Notes under the pieces: model-generated
The model's database searches: none
What the model was told of the DNA's origin: nothing
What the model saw: only the letters and a program-made list of their open reading frames with translations
In this document: positions 8,124 to 15,016 of the stretch, piece after piece
How positions within the stretch are numbered: position 1 is the first letter of the stretch
Layout of the letters: each line of letters begins with the position of its first letter
Position numbers and translations under genes: made by a program
Assembly: GCA_044347755.1 (NCBI GenBank)
Contig: JBIKUE010000021.1
Coordinates: 1 to 50,528 of the forward strand
DNA length: 50,528 nucleotides
Source: M3007 sp044347755
Lineage (GTDB): Bacteria > Bacteroidota > Bacteroidia > Chitinophagales > Saprospiraceae
Direction: 5' to 3'

Positions 8124-9400
8124 TTTTTCACAGAAGGATGGTGCCAGGTTTCGTCGAGTACCGCCGCCAGCCGGTCTATGTCGGCCTGGGTGTGTTCTAC
8201 AGTGATGCTGATCCGGAACCGCTCGGAACCTTCAGGCACAGCCGGGTATTCAATCATATTGAGGAAAATACCCTTCTCGTGTACCAAATGTCCGGCTTTG
8301 CGCGCGTCCATCCAATCCGGCACCTCCAGGGCAATGATGGCGGCTTCCGGGGTGGATACCACGCCATAGGGTTGCAATTTACCGATGGCATACTTAGACA
8401 AATCGCGAAGGCGGTCGCGCAATTCCGGTTGTTGTTCCACCACATCCAGTCCGGCTAAAACGGCGGCCAGGGTTACCGGGGTGAGTGCGGCAGAGAACAT
8501 GTAAGAGCGGGCAAAAAAGCGCAGGTAATCAATGAGATCTTTCGGCCCGGCCAGGAAACCTCCCGTCATGGCGAACGATTTGCTGAAGGTACCCATACTG
8601 AGATCTATCAGCTTTTCCACCCCGAAATGTTCGGCGGTGCCACTGCCGGTTCGGCCCAGCACGCCGGTGCCGTGGGCATCATCCAGCAGCAGAAATCCGC
8701 CGTATTTTTTCACCAATGGCACGATCTTATCCAATGGCGCCAGATCGCCATCCATAGAATAAACACCTTCCACGGCCACAAACAGGGTATCGGCAGTAGA
8801 TTTGGATAACTGTGCCAAATGGGTTTCCAGATCGCTCAGGTTGTTGTGGGCAAATTTGGTAGCCGGCACCTGGGTCATGCGCATGCCGTCCATAAAGGAA
8901 GCATGGCTGAGTTCGTCGTATAGCACATGGTCGTTGGCCTGCGTGAGGGCTACCAGCATGCCCACATTGGCGGCATAACCGCTGGAGAACACCATGGCAG
9001 ATTCCTGGTGTTTGAGGTGTGCGAGTCGCTCCTCCAGTTCCAACATCAGTTTGGTGTAACCGTTCAGCAGCGGCGGACCCGCCAGCCCTACCCCGTACTT
9101 ATCCATAGCCTCCATCACTTTCTTTTTCACGTAGGGGTGGTTGGCCATACCCAGGTAATTGTTGGAGGCAAACATCAGCATGGAGCGCTGTTGGCCGGTA
9201 TCCGGATCAATGATCAGCACCTCCCTGCTGGTGGGCGAGAGCAGTTCCCGGCAATAAGTGAACTCGTGATCCGCCTGGAGTTTTTGAATGAATTGTTCAA
9301 AAAGCGGCACATACTCCTTCGTTTTCAGGTATTTATTGGCATGAACGAAGGTGTGGAGGTTACTTTCTTGTCTAGCGGATGTTAAATCTGGCTTTGCCAT
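8120..9400 (-). CDS. PLP-dependent alpha-oxoamine synthase (serine palmitoyltransferase / KBL type)
   Basis: This enzyme class condenses an amino acid with an acyl-CoA and loses CO2. The 426-residue sequence has SNNYLGMANHP near 79-89, the SHAS histidine at 166, the cofactor Asp in LLDDAHGTGVLG (D241, H243) and the Schiff-base lysine in GTFSKSFAMTGG (K274). Members include serine palmitoyltransferase, 2-amino-3-ketobutyrate CoA ligase and AONS. The stretch GLAGPPLLNGYT differs from the usual GTRN-type loop, so the subfamily is not certain. An operon with a lipid kinase, UbiA and a ThiL-like protein, and the known sphingolipids of Bacteroidota, favour serine palmitoyltransferase-like activity. 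The start overlaps the upstream gene by 19 bp. Confidence 0.85.
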   Translation of the reverse strand: MAKPDLTSARQESNLHTFVHANKYLKTKEYVPLFEQFIQKLQADHEFTYCRELLSPTSREVLIIDPDTGQQRSMLMFASNNYLGMANHPYVKKKVMEAMDKYGVGLAGPPLLNGYTKLMLELEERLAHLKHQESAMVFSSGYAANVGMLVALTQANDHVLYDELSHASFMDGMRMTQVPATKFAHNNLSDLETHLAQLSKSTADTLFVAVEGVYSMDGDLAPLDKIVPLVKKYGGFLLLDDAHGTGVLGRTGSGTAEHFGVEKLIDLSMGTFSKSFAMTGGFLAGPKDLIDYLRFFARSYMFSAALTPVTLAAVLAGLDVVEQQPELRDRLRDLSKYAIGKLQPYGVVSTPEAAIIALEVPDWMDARKAGHLVHEKGIFLNMIEYPAVPEGSERFRISITVEHTQADIDRLAAVLDETWHHPSVKK

Positions 9401-10425
9401 GATGCGTCAATGGTTAAGAGCTTTTGTAAAAAAACCTTCGGATCGCCGAGGGCCTCCGGGAAGGCATTGGCAATAGCGGCAGGAGAAACATTGCGACTTG
9501 TGCCGTCTGATTGGGTTAAAGAGCATTGTCCATCGGCGGTGCAAACGCCTATTTTCAGGGGCATCCAGTTAATCCCGGCAGCAGCTTTCAGGAAATCTGA
9601 TTCGTTTTCAGGAGGCAGGGTGAACAGCAGTTCAAACTCTCCGTGCGGACCGGCCAAAAAGATCCAAAGCGGCAATTGACCGGCCTGGCTGATGCGTTGG
9701 GCGTCCGGGTGGGTGTAATCGTTTAACGGCGTTTGCAGATAAAAACCAAGGTGGTTTGTTTCCGTCAAATTGGCCAGGGCGTGAAAAAACCCGTCGCTTG
9801 TATCAATACAGCTGCTGCCGAATCGGCGCACCAGAGCGCCGGCGTCGAGGCGCGGAGTGGGGCGGTAATGCACGGCAGGGCCCGTTGTGCCGAACAACAC
9901 AGAAAAGGCATAAGCGCTGCCCTGACCCATAGCGCCGGAGGCATATAGCAGGTGCCCGGCCTGAGCGCCTTTTCGGCTGATGATTTGCTCGCCAGGCGGG
10001 ATAATTCCGATGGCCGTGCCGCCCATTTGCCAGCAGGAGGAGGTATTGGTATCGCCGCCCAGCACGTATACGCCCATGGCCTTGCAGGCGGCGGCGATGC
10101 CATTTTGCAGGGCGATTAGTTTTTCAGAAGGGAACCCTGGGGGCAGACTTTCGGAGAGCAACAGACCCAACGGACGAGCGCCTACCGCGGCTAAATCACT
10201 CATGTTGACCGCCACAGTCATCCAGCCAATATGTTCAGGATCGGAATAAAGTCCGGTTTGGATTTCTTCGGCAATGCAGTCGGTAGTAAGCGCCAGGGTG
10301 CTTCCGTCAGCCATGCGGATCAGTTCGGCATCGCTTTCCAGCAATTGGTTGCGTTGTTCCGGCGAGCGGGGGAACGGATTGCCGATCTGGCGCAGCAGTT
10401 GGTTTTCCAGTAATGACACCGGCAT
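9382..10425 (-). CDS. ThiL/AIR-synthase-related kinase-like protein
   Basis: This 347-residue protein looks like thiamine-monophosphate kinase and the wider PurM/ThiL/HypE ATP-binding family. It has ALTTDCIAEEI at about 45-55, VNMSDLAAVGARPLG at 73-87, GGDTNTSS at 123-130 and CIDTSDGFFHAL in the second domain. The N-terminal GDDAA of true ThiL is ESDAE here, so one metal-binding Asp is replaced. Being the first gene of an operon with an alpha-oxoamine synthase, lipid kinase and prenyltransferase, it may act on a lipid precursor rather than thiamine phosphate. No thiamine genes are near. It may alternatively be a genuine ThiL carried in the operon. Confidence 0.75.
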   Translation of the reverse strand: MPVSLLENQLLRQIGNPFPRSPEQRNQLLESDAELIRMADGSTLALTTDCIAEEIQTGLYSDPEHIGWMTVAVNMSDLAAVGARPLGLLLSESLPPGFPSEKLIALQNGIAAACKAMGVYVLGGDTNTSSCWQMGGTAIGIIPPGEQIISRKGAQAGHLLYASGAMGQGSAYAFSVLFGTTGPAVHYRPTPRLDAGALVRRFGSSCIDTSDGFFHALANLTETNHLGFYLQTPLNDYTHPDAQRISQAGQLPLWIFLAGPHGEFELLFTLPPENESDFLKAAAGINWMPLKIGVCTADGQCSLTQSDGTSRNVSPAAIANAFPEALGDPKVFLQKLLTIDASWQSQI

Positions 10426-10458
10426 AGGATTGTGTCGTCTGTTCTATCAGAGGACAAA

Positions 10459-10466
10459 CAAAGATA
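10459..10466 (-). promoter_or_regulatory. -7 box of the ThiL-like / oxoamine synthase / lipid kinase / UbiA operon
   Basis: On the - strand TATCTTTG matches TAnnTTTG exactly, 33 bp upstream of the ATG at 10425, with no other promoter-like site in the 100-bp gap. A -33 TTTG is not evident. Confidence 0.5.
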
Positions 10467-10524
10467 TCCGGGCCGGAATGGGAGGGATGATGATCGAGGT
10501 CAGGTGAGAAGGTGATAAGAGCCA

Positions 10525-11682
10525 CTATACCCCTTTCTTCGGATTCAACCAAAGCCTTGCCGGCACTTCCACCAGGCGGTAGGTAAAGTAAGACACCACC
10601 AGCATCAGTGCAATGAACCCAAAACAATATAACCAGGCCCCCATCAGATCAGGTGGCGGTGGCGGCGCATTCGGATCCACCGGATTCAGGTACGTCTGTA
10701 TCTTCCAAATAGTAAACAGGAGTGGTTGATGCACCAGATAGATAGAAAACGACCAGTCGCCCAGGCGCTGAAGCGGTGTGGTGGCAAATACCTTGTTGAT
10801 ACCCTCACTTCCGTAGGCGCCCGAGAGCAATATGAACGGGAAAAAACTGAGCGCAAAAATGTCTGCCAGCTCAAAATGCATGCACGCAAAACTGGCCAGC
10901 GTCAGGCCAGTCAACACATACCCATTGCCCAAAACGGCTTTGCCCCACCCTTTTTTAAATCCTTCATATAGCATCATGCCAAGCACAAATCCACATAAAC
11001 ATCTCAGAATCCCGTATTGATAGGCTACATTAACCGAATGCCAGGCCGGATCCACCCGAACAAATGGAATCTCGGGAGGGATTGTCACGATAGGAACGAT
11101 CCAAAAGGTAATGACCAGGTATCCGGCAAAACAAAGGAATGCAGCAAGCCCTTTCCCATAGGCGCCCAGGCGCATGAAAGGGCCCACCAGAAAAGGAAAC
11201 ACCATATAGGCCCACCATTCCGTACTGATTGACCACGATGCATGATTCCAGGAAAACCATTCATGGAGGTTCATGGAATGCAGCAACGTCAGGTTCGTCA
11301 GGATGGAATAGCCGCTGTTCTGGTTTTCCACCACATCTGGAGGCAGCCCCAGTTTTCCGGCTACATAAAAAAGCAAAATGGTGTACAACAACGTCACCAA
11401 GTGCAAGGGATAGACTCTGGCAAAACGTGCAATGGTAAATTTTTTGAATTGCGCTCCGGAAACGCCCTCTGAAAACCACTTGCCATACACATGGCACATG
11501 ATAAATCCGCTGAGAATAAAAAAGAAATCCACCATCAGATAGGTGTGGTGCAACAATCCGGAAGATTCGTGCGGAATAAGCGGATTTTGCATTTGCATGA
11601 TGTTCACGTGAAAGATGACCGTCAACATCGCCGCAATGCCCCTGAGCGGGGTCAGGTTGGATAAATAGGGTACAGGATTCAT
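10525..11682 (-). CDS. Acyltransferase 3 (OafA/YrhL-type) membrane protein
   Basis: A 385-residue integral membrane O-acyltransferase of the AT3 family, which acylates sugars, lipids or peptidoglycan components on the outer face of the membrane. It opens with LTPLRGIAAMLTVIFHV, holding the family's Arg and the essential His of the first helix, followed by FFFILSGFIMCHVYG and about ten hydrophobic segments. I choose the ATG at 11682 because it starts directly before that domain; the frame could run 14 codons further, but those add only polar residues. A TAnnTTTG box lies about 54 bp upstream. The gene ends 100 bp before the ThiL-like gene and may be separate from it. The acyl acceptor is unknown. 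Confidence 0.88.
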   Translation of the reverse strand: MNPVPYLSNLTPLRGIAAMLTVIFHVNIMQMQNPLIPHESSGLLHHTYLMVDFFFILSGFIMCHVYGKWFSEGVSGAQFKKFTIARFARVYPLHLVTLLYTILLFYVAGKLGLPPDVVENQNSGYSILTNLTLLHSMNLHEWFSWNHASWSISTEWWAYMVFPFLVGPFMRLGAYGKGLAAFLCFAGYLVITFWIVPIVTIPPEIPFVRVDPAWHSVNVAYQYGILRCLCGFVLGMMLYEGFKKGWGKAVLGNGYVLTGLTLASFACMHFELADIFALSFFPFILLSGAYGSEGINKVFATTPLQRLGDWSFSIYLVHQPLLFTIWKIQTYLNPVDPNAPPPPPDLMGAWLYCFGFIALMLVVSYFTYRLVEVPARLWLNPKKGV

Positions 11683-11735
11683 GTAAGATTGTTTTTCAGT
11701 TGATTGCTTTGTCCCAAAAATCAATTTAAGCCGAA

Positions 11736-11743
11736 CAAACCTA
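11736..11743 (-). promoter_or_regulatory. -7 box of the acyltransferase 3 gene
   Basis: TAGGTTTG on the - strand fits TAnnTTTG, about 54 bp before the ATG at 11682. The expected -33 position has only a T-rich stretch. Confidence 0.4.
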
Positions 11744-11754
11744 CTTAAAACTAC

Positions 11755-11784
11755 GCTATTTTAAAAAAAACTTATAAAATAGCA
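11755..11784. terminator. AT-rich hairpin between the TonB/WG gene and the acyltransferase gene
   Basis: GCTATTTTA and TAAAATAGC form a 9-bp inverted repeat around an A/T-rich loop of about 11 nt. It follows the - strand WG/TonB gene by roughly 75 bp and precedes the acyltransferase promoter. It may end the upstream transcript or act as an operator; it lacks the GC-rich stem of a typical intrinsic terminator. Confidence 0.3.
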
Positions 11785-11856
11785 TTAATTCACCTTAAAT
11801 TATCTTGACAACAAATCATCAAACCCTGCCACTGAAACGAATTTGGCACTTCCCCC

Positions 11857-13824
11857 TCATTTCAACCTGAAATTCACCGAAACGGTATATGTTACCCTTA
11901 CCGCCTGCCCATTGTGCCGGCCGGGCGTCCATTTGGGCATGGATTTTATCAGCCTCATGGCTTCCTCGCCACAGCCGCCACCGAGGTCGCGCAGTACCAG
12001 GTGGTTGGAAAGGGTTCAGTCCGGTTCAACAATAAATCGTACGTACACCTGCCCTTCTATACCGGTTGTTCTTGCCAGGGCGGGATATTTGAGGTTATTG
12101 GCCAGAAACTCGAACATGGCGGTTTCTCCGCCGGGAAATGCCGGACTTTGATCCACCACTGTATAGACTTCAGCACCTTCGACGGAGGGCAAGGGTTGCA
12201 AGGTCGACTGGGCATTCAGCACCGGGGTTTTATCCTTCGGTATTTCCAGCTCGGATACGATAAAAATGGCCTGTTTACGATCTGTGATGGCATACCAGCC
12301 ACCAGTTCTGAGCGGGTCGCCGGCAAACGCCAGCAGTTTGCCTTTTGCAGCCGGTGAGGCTTTGAATTCCCGGTAATGTTCCAAATCAGGGCCGCTGATC
12401 CAGCCGAAACTGCGCGGAACAGCCAGCTGGCCTTCCGCAGTAAAGCAAAACCACTGGTCGCCTTTTTTAGCCGCAAAACAAAAATTGGACAACGCAACTA
12501 CCCACTCGTATTCAAACACCGCCTTTGTTTCCCGACCGGTTTCTACCAGCCCCCAGATGCCTTCTTTTTGCGCCCAAAAACGCTGTGGATTGGCCGTAAA
12601 AAGCAACTGCTCAAACCCGTTTTCAAATATTTTCCTGCCCGTTGTCAAGTCGAAGGCATTTACCGGATTTTCTCCTGTTCGGGCAGGAGAGGTACGTGTG
12701 GCAATGACCGGATGCTGCTCGGAGAAATAATGAAACTGCTCATATTCCATGGGCAGAATAGCCCGGCCATTGGCGCCATAAAATGCTTTTGCGTTGGAGC
12801 CTCCCGGCGATTGAATGAACACGTACCTGAACGGGCGATAATCCAGCCCCGGCATTCTTTTGGCGCTTTCGTAAGGGAGCCTGTGGAAATAGCAGTTTTC
12901 TACCACCATATTGCCCCGCACATCGTACAGATGGTGGCCTTCCCTGGCATTGGATTTGGTGGCATAAAGCAATGCTTCCGGGTCGCCATACTCTCCTACC
13001 GGGAGCAGGGATATTTCACTCATCGGGATCAACCATTTCCGGGAGGTGGCATCAAAAAGGCCGGATTTCCGGCTTTGGGCCGTGGCTTTTACGATAAAAC
13101 GGCCCTCGCTGAGCGGGGTAAACGCCCAGTACTCCGGTGGCAGGATCGTATCGCCGGAGGTGCTGACCAGCATGTTCATGTCGGAACCCAAGGTGGTTGC
13201 CACTAACACGATCACCGTTTTGCCATCGGTCCATTGTGCATTCGGCAAGGTCGGGGGGCATACCGTATGCCCTTTTTTATCAAAGTATCTCAACTCACCG
13301 TGTTTGATCATGACCTGGACGGTGACAGGAGCAAAACTCGGACCGGCAGCACTGCCCTCTGTTTCAAACACCTTTTGGGCTTTTTCATTATAAAACTCCA
13401 GGATGGAGCTGCCCTTTCGCCTTCCCACCAGCAAATCCGGGTAAACAGCCCGTACATACTCAAACTCCAGTGGCAACAGCAGGCTTCCTTTTTTGGCGTC
13501 CCATAGCCCCCTTAATTCTCCTTTGGCCACCGACACAATCCCGCACTCAGCGCCCGCCTGCGCTTCCTGAATGTTGTCGAAGTCCACCGGAACCGCCATC
13601 CTGCTGGTGATGGAAAAAATACCCGTCAGGCCGGCCTTGCGCACCCGAACCAGCGTATCGTTGAGGTAAACAGGAGCCGCCCAGTCATAGTCGGGCGCTG
13701 TGATCGGCTCGGCAGTATAAGGATGCACCACGCCATATTTGCCGCTAGCAGCATCCTTGTAAACGGGCGATTGCGCCACCGCCACTTGACTCAACAGGAG
13801 GAAACAAAAAAGTAGTTTGTGCAT
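11857..13824 (-). pseudogene. WG-repeat protein with C-terminal TonB domain, interrupted by an in-frame TGA
   Basis: From the ATG at 13824 the gene starts with a signal peptide (MHKLLFCFLLLSQVAVAQ), then WG-like repeats (KYGVVHPYTAEPI, LWDAKKGSLLLPLEFEYV, GIWGLVETG), about 550 residues in all. The C-terminus enters a TonB-type domain (VVDQSPAFPGGETAM, KYPALARTTGIEG, VYVRFIVEPD) and meets TGA at 12016-12018. Reading on in the same frame gives 52 more residues, including VLRDLGGGCGEEA and MPKWTPGRHNGQAV, to a TGA at 11857, which completes the domain perfectly. A Gly codon GGA turned to TGA would explain it. A TAnnTTTG box at 13845-13852 supports the chosen start. TonB-like tails of this kind probably bind periplasmic partners; the exact role is unknown. 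Confidence 0.75.
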
Positions 13825-13844
13825 GAGCAGGAGTATTGCAGCCC

Positions 13845-13852
13845 CAAAGATA
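13845..13852 (-). promoter_or_regulatory. -7 box of the WG-repeat/TonB gene
   Basis: TATCTTTG on the - strand lies 20 bp before the ATG at 13824. It falls inside the longer open frame that reaches 13953, which argues that the upstream extension is not translated. Confidence 0.5.
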
Positions 13853-13905
13853 CCGGATCCGGAGGCATTGGAACTCCTGGTCTGCACTAATGGACAATTT
13901 GGGTT

Positions 13906-13948
13906 CAGACCTGTAAGGTTTTTAGGAGCATTAAAGGTCTGAAAGCTC
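13906..13948. repeat. Imperfect inverted repeat around TCAGACCTGTAAGGTTTTT
   Basis: TCAGACCT at 13908-13915 is repeated in inverse form as AGGTCTGA at 13935-13942, enclosing GTAAGGTTTTTAGG. Such GACCT/AGGTC palindromes are a common dispersed intergenic repeat in Bacteroidota. No gene is apparent. Confidence 0.4.
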
Positions 13949-13961
13949 CGCAATTGATCAC

Positions 13962-14084
13962 CTATGCCGGCGCCTTGCCGTCGAAGTTACGACCTTCAAG
14001 CAACCTGATTCGCATGGTGTTGAGATAGTCGCCATCCACCCACCAGGTGTTCGCCTTAAATAAGCCTCCCGGACACCTATATCA
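13962..14084 (-). pseudogene. Relic of an FtsX/MacB-type ABC transporter permease
   Basis: A 40-codon - strand stretch between two stops contains NTWWVDGDYLNTMRIRLLEG followed by RNFDGKAPA. This matches the periplasmic core domain of FtsX/MacB permeases (typically VDxDYLxTMGIxLLEGRNF). Nothing else of the permease remains on either side, and a palindromic element follows directly. It is read as a short gene relic. Confidence 0.45.
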
Positions 14085-14086
14085 CA

Positions 14087-14256
14087 TTTGCAAAGGCGAC
14101 TATACCCTTTTACACATAAACCCAAGTGGGGTTTCGCACAAATTTTGCGTAGATTTTTCTGTGTAAAATCTGTGCAAACAAATCTGTGTAAAATCTGCGC
14201 GAAATAAAAGAATCCCTTAAGGTAGTGTGTAAATTGGGTATAGGTGCCTTTGCAAA
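14087..14256. mobile_element. MITE-like 170-bp element with 30-bp terminal inverted repeats
   Basis: The left end (14087-14116, TTTGCAAAGGCGACTATACC onward) and right end (14226-14256) are inverse copies with only a few differences, each ending in TTTACACA toward the inside and beginning with the palindrome TTTGCAAA outside. The core has tandem motifs of the type AAATCTGTG(T/C). There is no open frame. The structure fits a non-autonomous miniature element. No clear target-site duplication could be read because the tips are themselves palindromic. Confidence 0.55.
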
Positions 14257-14300
14257 AGCAGGTTTTGCTCTTCCACACAAATAGCATGCAACCTCGGTCC

Positions 14301-14337
14301 AAAAAACAAAAAACCCTCCTTGAATACTCAGGGAGGG
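14301..14337 (-). terminator. Intrinsic terminator on the - strand, overlapped by a tiny leader-like frame
   Basis: On the - strand CCCTCC and GGAGGG form a stem, followed by TTTTTTGTTTTTT, a classic Rho-independent terminator. No - strand gene ends here. A seven-codon frame (MKTIFPP, 14351-14328) runs into the 5' arm of the hairpin, which resembles a leader peptide over an attenuator, but no gene lies downstream for about 480 bp. Confidence 0.5.
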
Positions 14338-14542
14338 AAGATTGTTTTCATGCATGATTAAATGCCTGATGCTTCACAGACTTCTTCAGATGTGTTATTT
14401 TGGTGACCTGGGAGTTATTGCACCATTTATTTCCGGTCAGAAGGGATTTGTAACCAGCTATTGATTTTTTTTATCAAAAAGTTCACGGCTAAAGCCAAAG
14501 GCGCATAAAGAAAATAATACATCACCTTAAAAATCACCATTT

Positions 14543-14944
14543 ATGGCAAACTACACGCAAAGCGGCAGCCTTAATGACCGCTCCTACAACCTCAACGCCA
14601 CCATGCAGCCCATCGGGCCTTCTTTTACGATGCGAAAACTCCGGGTAAAGTCCTCCCTTGAACTGGAATTGGCCGGTACGGTATCGGCTCAGGCGCTCGG
14701 CGCCTCCAACGGTATCCTGTTTGAAATTCGGGTAAACGGCACGCTTCCTAATTTCAAAATTCAAGGCTCTCTGAAAGCAGGCGACCTGAACGATTCTATC
14801 GTGATGAAAAGCGTTTACACTGCGCTGCCCATCGGAACCTATACCGTACAGGTGTACGCTCAGGCGGCGCCGGGTGGTACTGCCACCGGCGTTATCCTCG
14901 ACCCCGGCGGCTGGGGCGAACGGATTCTCGCTACGGAGATTTGA
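14543..14944 (+). CDS. Hypothetical 133-residue beta-rich protein
   Basis: No family was recognised. The protein starts MANYTQSGSLNDRSYN, has no signal peptide or membrane segment, and is made of alternating polar/hydrophobic stretches typical of beta strands (LRVKSSLELELAGTV, ILFEIRVNGTL, GTYTVQVYAQA), ending in a Gly/Pro-rich tail DPGGWGERILATE. It sits 72 bp before the secreted Svx-like metallopeptidase gene, separated by a perfect 16-bp-stem hairpin. Codon use is like its neighbours, with a G+C-rich third position, which supports a real gene. A role cannot be proposed. Confidence 0.65.
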   Translation: MANYTQSGSLNDRSYNLNATMQPIGPSFTMRKLRVKSSLELELAGTVSAQALGASNGILFEIRVNGTLPNFKIQGSLKAGDLNDSIVMKSVYTALPIGTYTVQVYAQAAPGGTATGVILDPGGWGERILATEI

Positions 14945-14964
14945 GTGCCTGATTCCAATATTTT

Positions 14965-15006
14965 GAAATGGTTCAAAAGCATCGATCTTTGCTTTTGAAC
15001 CATTTC
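14965..15006 (+). terminator. Perfect 16-bp hairpin between the hypothetical gene and the Svx-like gene
   Basis: GAAATGGTTCAAAAGC (14965-14980) and GCTTTTGAACCATTTC (14991-15006) are exact inverse copies around a 10-nt loop. It is followed by TACTTTCTGC and then, only 10 nt on, the ATG at 15017. It may end the upstream transcript, but with no real U-tract it could instead shape the leader of the downstream mRNA. Confidence 0.5.
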
Positions 15007-15016
15007 TACTTTCTGC

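Noticed and set aside
12016..12018. Alternative genetic code with TGA as Gly
   Set aside because: TGA is the normal stop in many intact genes of the window, so one mutated codon or read error is simpler.
12376..13206. 276-codon + strand frame opposite the WG-repeat gene
   Set aside because: Shadow of a gene with clear signal peptide, WG repeats and TonB domain.
14110..14355. 81-codon - strand frame
   Set aside because: It runs through a terminator and a MITE-like element; only its first few codons resemble a leader.
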